Shown here: piece after piece, positions 1-9,517 of the stretch | Position numbering within the stretch: the stretch's first letter is position 1 | Layout of the letters: each line of letters starts with the position of its first letter | Assembly: GCA_009663005.1 (NCBI GenBank) | Contig: CM018916.1 | Location: 3,851,907 to 3,864,406, forward strand | Direction of reading: 5' to 3' | Length of the DNA stretch: 12,500 nt | From: Actinidia chinensis | Taxonomy: Eukaryota > Streptophyta > Magnoliopsida > Ericales > Actinidiaceae | Position numbers and translations under genes: made by a program | Notes under the pieces: model-generated | The model's database searches: none | Seen by the model: only the letters and a program-made list of their open reading frames with translations | Told to the model about the DNA's origin: nothing

Positions 1-1005
1 AGTTTAAATGGTCAAAAACAGACTTGGAAGTAGCGAGTAGAAAAATTGAATTAGTTATGTTTTTATTTCGAATCCACTGTCGTTATTTTAGCCATAACTT
101 CTTGATTAACAACATTTTTAGTTAATTCAAGATCTGAGAATTAGTTATTTTAAAGACCTCAATTTTATGTGAATAATAATTTTCAATTCGAATTTAAATG
201 TCTCAAAATAGATTGGAAGTTCGAGTACAAAAACTGAGTTACGTAAGTTTTTTTCCAAACTCCTGTCGGTATTTTAGCCATAATTTCTTCATACAAAATA
301 ATTTTTATTTGCTTCAAGTGTCCTACAATAGCTAGTTTAAATACTTATGACTTTATGTGAAATAATAGTTTTCACATTCGACTTTAAATGGCTCAAACAG
401 ATTTTGAAACTCGAGTAGAAAATTGAGTTACGTAGTTTTGTTTATTCCACCGCACTGTCCGGTATTTTAGCCATATACTTTTTCATACGAAAACATGTTT
501 AGTTGATTCAGTGTCGCGAGAATAGCTATTTTAAATACCTACAAGTTTATATGAAATAATAATTTTCAATTCGAAATTTAAATGGCTCAACAGATTGGAG
601 TTTTCGATGGCAAAACCCTGAGTTACGTTAGTGTGTTATTCCAAACTCACTGTCGGTATTTAGCCATATTTCGTTCATACGAAAATATTTTTAGTTGCTT
701 CAAGTGTCCTACATAGCTATTTTAAATACTTATGAATTTATGTGAAATAATATTTTTTCACATTCGAACTTTAAAACGCTCAAACAGATTTGAAAATTCG
801 AGTAGAAAAATTGATTACGTTAGTTGTTATTCCAAATCCTGTCGGTATTTTAGCCATAAACGTTTTCTACGAACAACATTTGTAGTTGATTCACGTGTCC
901 GAAATAGCTATTTTAATACTAAAGTTTATATGAAATATAATTTTCAAATTCGAAATTAAATGGCCCAAAACAGACTGCAAGTCGAACAGAAAAAACTGAA
1001 TTCTT
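1..1005. repeat. ~190-bp AT-rich tandem satellite, dimeric higher-order array
   Basis: Five consecutive copies of an AT-rich unit are visible. The anchor GCCATA recurs at 91, 277, 470, 663 and 853, giving periods of 186, 193, 193 and 190 bp. Each unit also carries a CTGTCGGTATTTTAG block, a TTTTAAATAC block and a TTCGAA/TTAAATGGCTCAAA block. Units alternate between two subtypes: the copies after 277 and 663 share GCTTCAAGTGTCCTACA and TTTTCACATTCGA, while those after 91, 470 and 853 have GATTCA or AATTCA at that place and TTTTCAATTCGA or a close variant. Copies differ by many single-base indels. The array continues off the left edge, so its full size is unknown. Unit length and AT content are typical of plant satellites; a centromeric role is inference only. 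Confidence 0.9.
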
Positions 1006-1021
1006 AATTCCAATTCAGCGA

Positions 1022-1040
1022 AGTTGAAAATTTTTCAACT
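1022..1040. repeat. 19-nt palindrome beside the satellite array
   Basis: A perfect inverted repeat with a one-base centre: AGTTGAAAA, T, TTTTCAACT. It lies just past the last satellite unit in AT-rich spacer. It could form a small cruciform or be a remnant of another repeat; no function can be assigned. Confidence 0.6.
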
Positions 1041-1103
1041 AGTTTAGGTTTTGCCAAAAATGATTTTTTAAGATAACCAAACAGTTATGATTGCCTAGTA
1101 ATA

Positions 1104-1128
1104 AAAATAAATAAATAAATAAATAAAA
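1104..1128. repeat. (AAAT)n microsatellite
   Basis: A short run of AAAT units in the AT-rich spacer (1006-1192) between the satellite array and the chromovirus. Nothing else in this spacer looks genic. Confidence 0.85.
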
Positions 1129-1187
1129 TTTAGTAAATTATAAAATTACTTAAGTAAATAGATTAATCGTAATTCTAGTAACAAATG

Positions 1188-1192
1188 AAATG
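1188..1192. repeat. Left target-site duplication of the chromovirus
   Basis: AAATG precedes the 5' LTR, and AATG follows the 3' LTR at 10167-10170. Ty3/gypsy elements normally duplicate 5 bp. The right copy can be read as AAATG only if the LTR is taken to end one base early, so one base was probably lost. Confidence 0.6.
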
Positions 1193-1296
1193 TGTTACAA
1201 GCCCCTTAAGTGGCCCAAAAATTTAGGCCCATGAAGTGCCAAAGTTTCCAGACCAAAACTAGAACATCTAGGACTTCATGGGTTCTAGGAGCATGG

Positions 1297-1311
1297 AGAA
1301 AGTTCTAGAAA
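1297..1311 (+). promoter_or_regulatory. Perfect trimeric heat-shock-element-like motif in U3
   Basis: AGAAAGTTCTAGAAA matches the plant and animal heat-shock element nGAAnnTTCnnGAAn at all nine fixed positions. It lies about 120 bp upstream of the TATA-like stretch, a reasonable promoter position. The matching place in the 3' LTR (9824-9838) keeps the first two subunits (GAAAGTTC) but has lost the third. Binding by a heat-shock factor is inference. Confidence 0.6.
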
Positions 1312-1404
1312 TCTCATACACATGCTAGAAGGATGGGGACAACGTCTAGAACTATGGTGGAGCGATCTAGGGAGGATCATTGTACTAAACTTTTCTGACT
1401 TTGG

Positions 1405-1419
1405 TGAAGATTCTAGATA
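1405..1419 (+). promoter_or_regulatory. Second heat-shock-element-like motif next to the TATA-like box
   Basis: TGAAGATTCTAGATA matches eight of nine fixed positions of nGAAnnTTCnnGAAn and sits just upstream of the TATA-like stretch. The 3' LTR has AGAAGATTC at the same place (9926-9934), so the two-subunit core is conserved between the LTRs. Confidence 0.5.
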
Positions 1420-1647
1420 CAGTACGTGTATACAATAGGGCAAACCCCTCATTTGTAGGATCACATCTTGGGAATAAAAAACTTGGCATTCTCCAAGCTC
1501 TCTCTCTTTAAAATTCTCTTGTTGTTCACTTGTGTTCTTTCTTAACCTTGTCTTTCGGTGTTCTTAAGGCTTACTTAGCGACTTTTGTAGGGAAAACGAC
1601 TAAGTGCCACACAAGTCAAGGCATTCGAGATCTAAGCCCGTGACAAG

Positions 1648-1659
1648 TGGTATCAGAGC
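1648..1659 (+). promoter_or_regulatory. Primer-binding site (initiator Met tRNA)
   Basis: TGGTATCAGAGC begins two bases after the 5' LTR. It is complementary to the 3' end of plant initiator methionine tRNA, the usual primer for minus-strand synthesis in plant Ty3/gypsy and Ty1/copia elements. Together with the LTR end it fixes element orientation as plus. Confidence 0.95.
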
Positions 1660-1681
1660 TTTGGTTCCCCAAGGCTAAGTA

Positions 1682-4020
1682 ATGGCAACGACGAGGTCGG
1701 AAGTTACCGAGCATGTTGGCGTTCAAGAAAGGGAACCCTCCCTCACGTCGGAAGGGAAAAAGGAGCAAGTCGATGGAATCATGTCTTCTGAGAGACAGGA
1801 CGCCAAAGGGTGGGAGATCGCCATGGCCGATGATCGCGGATAAAGTTAGGAGATCGACAAACGCCTAGATGGGACTTGAAGGCGGGCATGAAGAATTTCA
1901 TTGGGCGATGCAAGGGCCCTCAATGTAATAAACCCGACTTTAATTTTGAATTCTAATTGAAATATTCATAACTTTTGGGTTAAAATTAAAGAAGATATTT
2001 AAGTTTAAATAATATAATATAATAGTAAAAGATGGAGGGACAAAAGTGTATTTTTTCATTAGTGGACAGACACTTTCGGCGAAAGACAAGATAGAAAAGG
2101 AATAGAAAATAGAAAAGAAAGAAAAGGAGAAAGAATACCGAGAAAGGAAAAGAAAATAATGATGGTGTTTTAAGGTTTTGTTAGGTTGTTTTGTTTAAGA
2201 GAGAAGGGGGGAGAGAAGAGTCTCTGAGAAAAAGAGAGAGAAAGAGGAGAGCGCACGGAGAGGAGAGGAAGAAAGAAAGAACAAGGAATATGGAGAGGAG
2301 CACTAATGGCAGAAAGGAATGAGAGATGGGAGAAATTATTGGTGTGGTTCTTTCTTTGATAATGAAAAGATATGGGTGTAGATCAAAACGGTGGGATGAT
2401 GTCGGATCAAGGTGAAATTTTAGTAGTGATCTGGGAGCCAGATCTTATATTAGTGGTGTGGAGTTTCAATTTGAGATAAGCAGGAGGATACAATATCTTC
2501 TAAAAATCAGGAGTGTTTTTCTTAAAATATCTGATTTGTATTCCTCTTGAGCTGTGTGCTATCTGTTGAAATCCATGGTATTTTGTTTGGAACATCTGAT
2601 ATGTATGATTGTTATTGTTTGAGGCTAAATGCTATGGAATGGAATATACATGTACTGAGTGGATCCGCCAATAGGTTCCACCATCGGACCGGGAAAAAGC
2701 CGAGAGATAGGAGATGTGGATAGCCGGTCACTAGTAATGTTCAGGAAAGACACTGGTATGAGGTCTTTGATGAAATATGGATCGTTGTGCCCTACTCTGA
2801 CATTTGTTGTGAGTCATTATGATTCGTTGAGCATATTCCCGTTCGTATGTATACTTCAATGTTTAAAATAATTTTCCGGAGGACGTGGGAGTTCAGATAA
2901 ACGAGATGAGGTCAAGTGAAAGACTTAAAGATTTTTGATCTTTTTGTATAATGATAGTGGAGACATTGTAAAAAAATAACATTTGAGACTATTGAATATT
3001 TGAAGAAAATAGTGCTCTGATTTGTATTTAAGAAAATATTGGGAATTTAGGTAATAATTACAGTCCGGGAGGGTCGGGTCGTCCACATCAACTCGTTGGC
3101 CGAGGTGGAAGGCGCAACTTGATGCTCTTAAGGACTCGCCTGAGCCGAGATCGCGCAAAAGAGAGGAGCCTAAAGGAAGTAAAGGCGATTGGTCTCCCCT
3201 TGTGCAAGATGGATGTGACACAAGGGGTACTATCTCTTCCTCCCCCTCATCTAAATTACATTCATAGGCCCAAGAGTTATTCACGGGATCGAGGAATGCT
3301 CGGGGAGTTAGATAATTTTCTAGGAGCTTGGACAATATTTTGAAGCCAAAACTAAGCGAAGCAGATAGAAAAATCAAGACGGCCCCTCTCTTCCTCGCGA
3401 TGCGGCTACATATGGATGAAGGTGGCGCTGCCATGCCGATATGAGCGTGGGAACTTGCAAGATAGCTACTTGGGTATGATTTCAAGAAGGAAAGCAAGAG
3501 GCATCTATCCCGAAAAAACTCGGAACATGAAAGCCAAGACAAGCATTCGGCGTTCACTCACAAAGGAACCATCCGAGATTAGTGAAGGAGTTCTCCGAGC
3601 TCTTGCTAGAGAATCCCCGATAGCCTAAAAGGAGTTCTCTTCACCTTCATTGATGGGTTACAATCTTGGGCAAAAACTTGAAGTGCAACGTCGAGGACCA
3701 CAAGATCTTGACAACGGCCATCTCTATCGTGGAGTCTTTAATAGACTTCAGAAAGTGAGCCTCTTCTTCTAAGCCCAAATTTCAAAAATCTAACCAAAAC
3801 AAAAAGTGGGGGAGCCCATGTGGTCAATCGGCGGAAGGAGGCCCTAGCCATCCCTTCAAGTTACCAACAAGTTCAAACAGATATGAGGAGCGGCCGACCA
3901 AGCCCAAGATTTGCTGTTTCCTATGCGACGACAACCATTTTGCAAGGGATTGCCCAAAGCGGAGCAAAGCTAAGTTTTTTTGTTTTTCCTCATTCAAGAT
4001 GTAAGGAAGAGCCACATCGA
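1682..4020 (+). pseudogene. gag remnant (capsid/nucleocapsid), split by a solo LTR
   Basis: Gag forms the particle and packages the element RNA. An ATG at 1682, shortly after the primer site, opens a 53-codon frame starting MATTRSEVTEHVG and stopping at 1841-1843. The next codons, read with frame changes, give DK and then KRLDGLEAGMKNFI, a coiled-coil-like segment. Gag is cut at 1923 by a solo LTR and resumes at 3088: joining the flanks restores codons for ALNSLAEVE. Later pieces resemble gag core (WRCRYAD near 3422; FTFIDGLQSWAK near 3640). A zinc knuckle, C-X2-C-X3-H-X4-C (CFLCDDNHFARDC), is intact at 3915-3953. Many small indels leave no usable frame. Confidence 0.85.
1924..3087 (+). mobile_element. 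Solo LTR inserted in gag (family shared with 6454-8757)
   Basis: 1164 bp, starts TGTAATAAACCCGAC and ends GGGTCGGGTCGTCCACA, the TG...CA ends of an LTR. The flanks share TCAA (1920-1923 and 3088-3091); removing the insert and one copy rejoins gag in frame around the codons for ALN-SLAEVE. It has no gag-pol, so it is read as a solo LTR left by recombination between two LTRs. A strongly purine-rich tract (about 2085-2290) and AT-rich remainder are non-coding. The ends resemble those of the minus-strand insertion at 6454-8757. A short frame at 2659-2871 inside it shows no recognisable domain. Confidence 0.75.
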
Positions 4021-4039
4021 TGAGGAGACCAAGATGGGA

Positions 4040-4560
4040 TCGCTACGAATTTGCTCATTATCACAATTAGAAGCCCAAGGTGGATTTGGCCCAGACTACA
4101 AAGAAGGGACGCATGTACGTTGAAGCAAGGTATGCATTCCTCCACTCGTACTTTATCGATACTGGGCTTCTCATAATTTCAATTGAGATAAGAAGCCAGA
4201 GAGACTAGGTCTCCAATGTGAAAGGAGCAAGATGGATAAAGCCTTCATTCGGAGACCCCCCGCACGCCCAATATATTGGAGTTGCTATGAACGTTATGGC
4301 TACACAATTGGCGAGTGGACGGCCAAGTGGACTTCTCGGTCGTACCCATTAGATAGTAATCCCATTGTTTTGGGGATGGAAATTCTTGGATGGGTGGCGG
4401 GCAGTCCCCATCCCTTCGCCGAGACTATGTGCATCATGGGCGAAGGAAATGCTTGCATGGTGCCACTTGCTAGAGAAGCACCTTTGAAGGCAAAACTTTG
4501 TCCGAATTCAACTATGCCAAAGGAATGAAGAAAATGAGCCAACTCCTTGTCGCCTTTACG
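4040..4560 (+). pseudogene. Aspartic protease domain remnant
   Basis: The retroviral-type aspartic protease cuts the polyprotein. The active-site block is visible as FIDTG at 4152-4166, followed after a one-base loss by SHNF. Further on, GEWTAK (about 4310), PLDSNPIVLGME (about 4346-4381) and the linker HPFAETMCIMGEGNACMV (about 4409-4462) match the usual end of protease and start of the RT linker in plant Ty3/gypsy elements. At least three frames are needed to read it. Confidence 0.82.
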
Positions 4561-4589
4561 CTCAAATGAAGAATCTTCTAGCACATTGA

Positions 4590-5430
4590 TACATGCCAAG
4601 AAAGTGTGAGGTGCTTGAAGACTTCCAAATTTCATGCCCCCGTAGCTACCAAAAAGAACTTCCACCTAAGAGGGAGGTGGATCATGCATTGAGTTGGAAG
4701 TGGGGCGCCAAGATCCCGGCCATGACACCTTATCGGATGGCTCCCCCAGAGTTTAGCGGAGACTACGGAGGCAATTAAAGGATTGGTTGGATGCCGGCTT
4801 CATCCAACCATCAAAGAGTCTTAATGGGTGCACCGGTGTTGTTCCACCGGAGCCGATGGTCCCTTTCGTCTTTTTGCATCGCTACCGGGCACTTAACAAG
4901 GTAACCATCAAGAACAAGTACCAACTCCCTTTTGCCGATTTTTCGATAGACTTGGCGATGCACGATGGTTACCAAATTAGACTTGATATCGGGGTACTTC
5001 AAGTCCCCGAATTTGCCGAGGAGGACGTGGCCAAGACCCAGGTGTCACGAGATATGGCTCCGTCGAATTTTTATTTATGCCCTTCGGCCTTACTAATGCT
5101 CCTTCCACATTTTGTATCTTAATGAAATCTAAAAAAAAATATTGCAATCCCTTCTTGGATCGATTTGTCAGTATTAATTTGTGCACATTTTATTTAAGCT
5201 CGTCTTGGAGGAGCATTTGGGGGCACCTACGACAAGTTCCCTCCAGTGTTAAGGGACATGAGGTATATGTCCAACAGGGAATGCGCCTTTGCTTAATCGA
5301 AGTAAACTTCTTGGGCACGTGGTCCGTAGGGGGCAAAATCCGTATGGACAAGGCCAAGTGCAAGCCATTCACGAGTGGGATGCTACCAACGAAAGTCACG
5401 AGCTACGATCCTTCCTTGCTTAGCGCACTA
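4590..5430 (+). pseudogene. Reverse transcriptase domain remnant, YLDD box lost
   Basis: RT copies element RNA into DNA. In order: LPPKREVDHA (about 4660), PGAKIPAMTPYRMAPPE-like segment (about 4700-4750), LDAGFIQPSKS (about 4788), YRALNKVTIKNKY (about 4881-4919), KLDLISGY with the first catalytic Asp at 4980-4982, and MPFGLTNAPSTF at 5077-5112. After FLDRFV (about 5154) the expected YLDD motif is absent: the sequence passes from VSINL directly to CTF near 5180, then to a frameshifted EEHLGHL-like segment. The two catalytic aspartates therefore appear deleted. Frame changes are frequent. Confidence 0.88.
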
Positions 5431-5975
5431 TTAGCGGCGATTTACCGAGGATATTCGGCCATAGCCGCACCATTGACGGACCTTCTCAAGAAATCATTCA
5501 TGGGAATGGACGGCTAAGTGCGAGTATGCTTTCCCAAGCATGAAAAGGCAAGCATGGAGGAGCCCGTTCTTAGCCTTGTTCGACCATACCACCATTGGAG
5601 GTGCACACCGACGCCTCAAATTTTTGCCATTGTGGGGTGTTGATACAAATGGCCCCTCCCATCGCTTTGAAGCCGCAAGTTAAATATACTGAGAGGCGAT
5701 ATACGGGCAAGAAAGGAGATGACTGTCGTGGTATCATTGCTTACGGACATGGAGCACATTTGCTTTGCTCCAAATTCGGGGTCTGACGGACAATATCGCG
5801 ACGACAGTTACTTCTGACCTCACAAGAAGTTAAACTCCTAACAAGCTCGGTGGCAAGACTTTCTTGCCGAATTCCGACTACTCTTGGAGTAACAGCCGGC
5901 AAGGCCACCTTGTGGCGGACGCGTTGAGCAGAAGGGGCGAACTTGCCGCATTAGCCAACCCCACTGTCTTTTAAT
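5431..5975 (+). pseudogene. RNase H domain remnant
   Basis: RNase H removes the RNA strand during reverse transcription. RGYSAIAAPLTDLLKK (about 5447-5494) is the conserved RT-RNase H connection. VHTDASNF (about 5601-5624) holds the first catalytic Asp at 5610-5612. ERRYT (about 5691) and a frameshifted LTDNIATT-like segment (about 5783-5806) follow. VADALSRRGELAALANP (5912-5962) contains the last catalytic Asp at 5918-5920 and is in one clean frame, ending in a TAA at 5972-5974 where the usual polyprotein would continue. Other parts are frameshifted. Confidence 0.85.
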
Positions 5976-6453
5976 GAGAAAACAAAGAAGGGCTTTCTCA
6001 TGATCCCGTGCCAAGACTCTCAATCGATAACACAAGCAAGGCAAACACGGCCATTTTGGATAAGGGTGATCTTCTCTTTGCCAAGGATATCGATTTACGT
6101 GCCTAATGGGGCTGCTTTCGCAAAAATATTGAAGAGTGCCATGACTCCAGTGGCCGGATCGGGCGTTCATCGCACCTCTTGCCTTGGTGGAGCACATTTA
6201 TTATGGCCAGCGAATGCGGGACAGTGGAACTCATGTGACGACCTGTCTTGTGTGCCAATAAGACAAGGTGGAACAAAGTCCGTCCTGCGGGTTTGTTAGA
6301 ACTCCTTCCCACACCGGATCGCCTTGGGAAAGTCAGCTCCATGGATTTCATCACAAGTCCTCCCCAAGCCCGAAGGGAGGGTACCATTATTGTGGTGGTC
6401 GACCTCGTTTTTTCTAAGTTTTATTTTGCAACATTCCATACCGGCCACCACAG

Positions 6454-8757
6454 TGTCACGACCCAACCCATTTATACATGTGGGTCCCCTTATTTTAGTG
6501 GCTATCGTGACCGGCCAATGAGATTCCACTCCCTAAGGCCTACTTCTTAATTACAGTATTTGTTTAGGGAAAAAAAAAAAAAAAAAAAAAAAATTTTTCT
6601 ATTATTCAGTTACTTACTTGAATACAATAAAACAGGCAGAAATAATTTCAAAATAACCCATAGCTGATGTGTCATACATACTTATACAAAGACTCTTACA
6701 TTCTTCTAATAAAATATGAGCAACATATTTTTATCCATAATTTTGGCACACCTTAATTCAACTATAATTTTAAATGCAATCATTCCTATACTGATTTTTA
6801 TATGTATGGGCCTTCCACAATCACGCTAGGTCACCCGCCTTCAATTGGTGCCACGTCGTTCTCATTACCCTGAATGTACGTCGACTACGTGCTTAAGCAC
6901 TAGGCTTAGTGTGAGTCACGTTATATTAAACAATACCATGTCCCATGAAAATTACAACCTAAATTCATTTCATACATGAAATATTTCTCTTTGTCAATCA
7001 TTTATTTTCAACCATTGGCTCTTTAGACCAACTTACCCTTTATATTATATCCAAACCATATCATATTGATTGACACTTGCGACACACATCCCGTTTCAAC
7101 GATCCCAGTAATTGGGGAGTCGACCCAATACTATAAATGGCATGATTCATCCGAATCATCTGGCAATGATCTCCTATTACATCACACCGTTATATTCTTT
7201 TCCCCTACGTCGTTGGCACCGTTAAACCATGGCTTCTAAATCATACTTCACAAATTATTTCTTTCATTCATGGCAAAAAAAAACACAATTAAAATATACC
7301 ATGCTTTTAACATAAACATAAGATTTAAACATACAACACATGCTACATTATTCAAAATATTTTTTAAGTAGGTAAAAACATAACAAAACTCCCCTAAGTC
7401 TTATTTTAACGCCTTTTCGTATTATCTCGTAAGCTAACGTTCCCGAATTTGGATCCTATATTAATATTCAGATCGTTAGATTTAATATCTCGTGGCTTAT
7501 GAATAATACTAAATTTTATAATTTTCTAGGTTAGAAAACCAATTAATAGTTTCAATTTTCCTGCACTTAATTATTTAAACAGTGAGTCGGTATATGATTT
7601 TTATAAATTTCACTCGATTATAATTTGACTCTGAAAATTTTCACACACATATTAGACACATATATGTATCTACAGTAAAATTAAATTATATATTTCTAAG
7701 CTATCTACTATTTTTAAAAATTCTTCCTAATGACTTCATTTCTGCACATAATTTCTTCTGTCATAGCTCGGTTTATAATTTGTTTTGAGTATTTAAATTT
7801 AATCATAAATTCATAAAATTAAATACTTGATAACTAGACATATATATTTAACATATATCAATATGTAAATGTTTTTTATGTATGTAAATATTTTTATAAA
7901 ATTCGCAAACTTTCTGTTAAAATAAATGTTCAGTTTTGGAATTTATATTGCATGTCAATTTAAATTATTTAGAATCTGAATTTGCAATAAGTTCAACTAA
8001 AGTTTTAGATAATTTAAATATATTTCTAACTCAACTAAATTGAGTAATTCGGATATCATAGAAAAAAATTATGATTCAGAATACTTTTAACTGTTGTAAA
8101 GGTAAAAATAAAATCGGACCTATTCAATTTTGATTTTGAAAATATATAATAATGACATAATTTTGGGTTATTTGTGCATTCTAAAAAAATGAGAAATATA
8201 TTGAATTACCTTAGAAGAAACTTGAATAATTTTCGATTCTGGTCTTTTTTTTCAGAATTTCTTCTTCTCTCACTCTATCGGCCTTTTCTCTCTCTTTCCT
8301 TCTTTCCTTTGAGCTCTCTCTCATCTCACTCTGTTCCTTTCTATTTCATTTTCAGCCCCCCTTTTTTTTTGAAAGTGTTGGGCTCTTTAGCTTTATCCCC
8401 ACACAGCACTCACACACACACAAACCCTTCCCTCTTTTTCCTTATGTGTCCTACCACATGTATAATATATTATGCCTACACCTATACACACACACGTTCT
8501 TCCTTTTTTTTCTTTATAACTAAAAGGAGAATTAGGAAGTAAAGATTATGTTAATGATGATGTCATCCATGACATTATTCATTCATTATTTGTACAAATT
8601 ACCTTCCATTCCTTCAATTTACAAGTTCTTTTTCACTTTATCTAAAAGTTATAACCCTTTCAATTACACCCAAAAAAATTCTATAATGAATAAGTTTAAT
8701 TCTAATAATTTTTATTTCTCTAATAAAGAAAGAATAATTAAGGATCGGGGTAATACC
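6454..8757 (-). mobile_element. Solo LTR in reverse orientation inside integrase
   Basis: About 2.3 kb with no gag-pol coding. The left end is TGTCACGACCCAACCC, which on the minus strand reads GGGTTGGGTCGTGACA, a typical plant LTR 3' end. The right end reads on the minus strand as TATTACCCCGATCC. Flanking host codons (ACC ACA before; AGT TGC after) rejoin the integrase segment, with an ACAAG-like duplication degraded to ACAG (6450-6453) and CAAAG (8757-8761), so the right boundary is uncertain by 2-3 bases. A purine-rich minus-strand tract (about 8230-8400) corresponds to that of the insertion at 1924-3087. Frames inside it are low complexity and not coding. Confidence 0.7.
6570..6593. repeat. 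24-bp poly(A) run
   Basis: Uninterrupted A24 followed by TTTTT, inside the reverse-orientation solo LTR about 120 bp from its plus-strand left end. On the element's own strand it is a T run. Its length is likely to vary between copies or be misread in sequencing. Confidence 0.9.
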
Positions 8758-9517
8758 AAAGTTGCACCGCGGAGGAGAGGGCCGGCTATTCTTGGCACAT
8801 GTAGTGAGTAATTGGGGATTCCTAAAACTGTTGTCATCGTCGGGACTCTCGCTTCACGGGCATTTTTGACCGAGCTTTTCAAGTTCCTTGGTCACGGAAC
8901 TTATCTTCTCTACACGCTTTCACCCACAAACCGACGGCCAAACCGAAAGGGAGAATGCTTTATTGGAGCTCTACTTAAGGCCACTTATTGAGTGGCCATC
9001 AAAGGATTGGGCAAAATTGGCTCATGTTAGCCCATTCTCATACAACCTTCAAAGAAGCTAGGCAACCACTCCAACCCATTCGAGCTGCTACAGGCAACAC
9101 CTTTTGACGCCTACCGCCGTTTGCTACTGGGTAACAGGCACTGAGCCTGGGGCTTTCAAATTTCAACTGGTGGCAATGACCAGTCTGATATTGCCAAGGC
9201 TTACTTGGCCAAGGTGGCCAAAGATGAAGAAATGGGCGGTATGAAGCGCGACCAAAAGAGTTACAATAATGAGACCTTGTCAGTTTGAAACTTCTCCCCA
9301 TCAGCCAAGTTTTCAAAGGGCTTCACAATGGACTAGCATGGAGAATGAGGGACATTCTCCATCACAAGAAGAGTTGGCAAGGTGTCCTCCAACTCGAGTT
9401 GCCTTTGAAATTAAAGATCCATCCGGTCCTTCCATGTCGCCTTCTTAAGCCTTATTATGCGTATATGGAAGACCCGACTGTAAGTGAATCATCGAGAGCT
9501 CCACATCCATCACGGCA

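Larger units (their letters stand above)
1193..1645 (+). repeat. 5' LTR of the chromovirus
   Basis: 453 bp, starts TGTTACA and ends GTGACA, with the primer-binding site two bases beyond. It pairs with 9719-10166. U3 (about 1193-1430) is rich in CTAG and contains heat-shock-element-like motifs. A weak TATA-like stretch (GTATACAATAGGG, about 1428-1440) precedes the transcribed part, and AATAAA at 1473-1478 could serve as a poly(A) signal. From about 1487 to the end it differs from the 3' LTR at only nine positions, all transitions, whereas U3 carries at least a dozen indels. Three CpG sites retained near the end of the 3' LTR are CpA here, as expected from methylation-driven deamination. Confidence 0.95.
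5976..9460 (+). pseudogene. Integrase remnant, core split by a 2.3-kb insertion
   Basis: Integrase joins element DNA to the host chromosome. The N-terminal zinc-binding part is recognisable by TCLVC (cysteines at 6244-6246 and 6253-6255). MDFIT with the first core Asp at 6344-6346 follows, then GTIIVVVD (about 6379). The frame is cut at 6453 by a minus-strand solo LTR and resumes at about 8758 with codons for CTAEE. The second Asp region (about 8830-8850) is damaged by an indel. FHPQTDGQTERENALLELY is in frame from 8918, with the catalytic Glu at 8945-8947, and stays open to a TAG near 9060. A GPY/F-like C-terminal segment (LELPLKLKIHPVL, about 9391-9431; frameshifted LLKP-like codons near 9445) ends the domain. 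Confidence 0.87.

Noticed and set aside
732..959. A 75-codon open frame in the satellite
   Set aside because: It lies wholly in tandem repeat units and is not conserved between copies.
1..1005. CRISPR-like array
   Set aside because: The ~190-bp units are repeats throughout, with no short direct repeats and unique spacers; the context is a plant genome.
2925..3557. A 210-codon open frame on the minus strand
   Set aside because: It runs antisense across the solo-LTR/gag junction, has no recognisable domain, and the plus strand there encodes gag segments.
6454..6593. A SINE ending in poly(A)
   Set aside because: The A24 run follows a sequence with a clear LTR end (TGTCACGACCC) and has no A/B-box promoter that I can recognise; no target duplication follows the A run.
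6454..8757. A MULE or other DNA transposon in integrase
   Set aside because: No long terminal inverted repeats join the two ends, and no 8-11 bp duplication is visible; ends and context fit an LTR better.
8174..8811. Two plus-strand open frames of 122 and 87 codons
   Set aside because: They lie in the pyrimidine-rich, AT-rich part of the reverse-orientation solo LTR; their products are low-complexity Ser/Phe/Leu runs, and the second runs into integrase sequence in the wrong frame.
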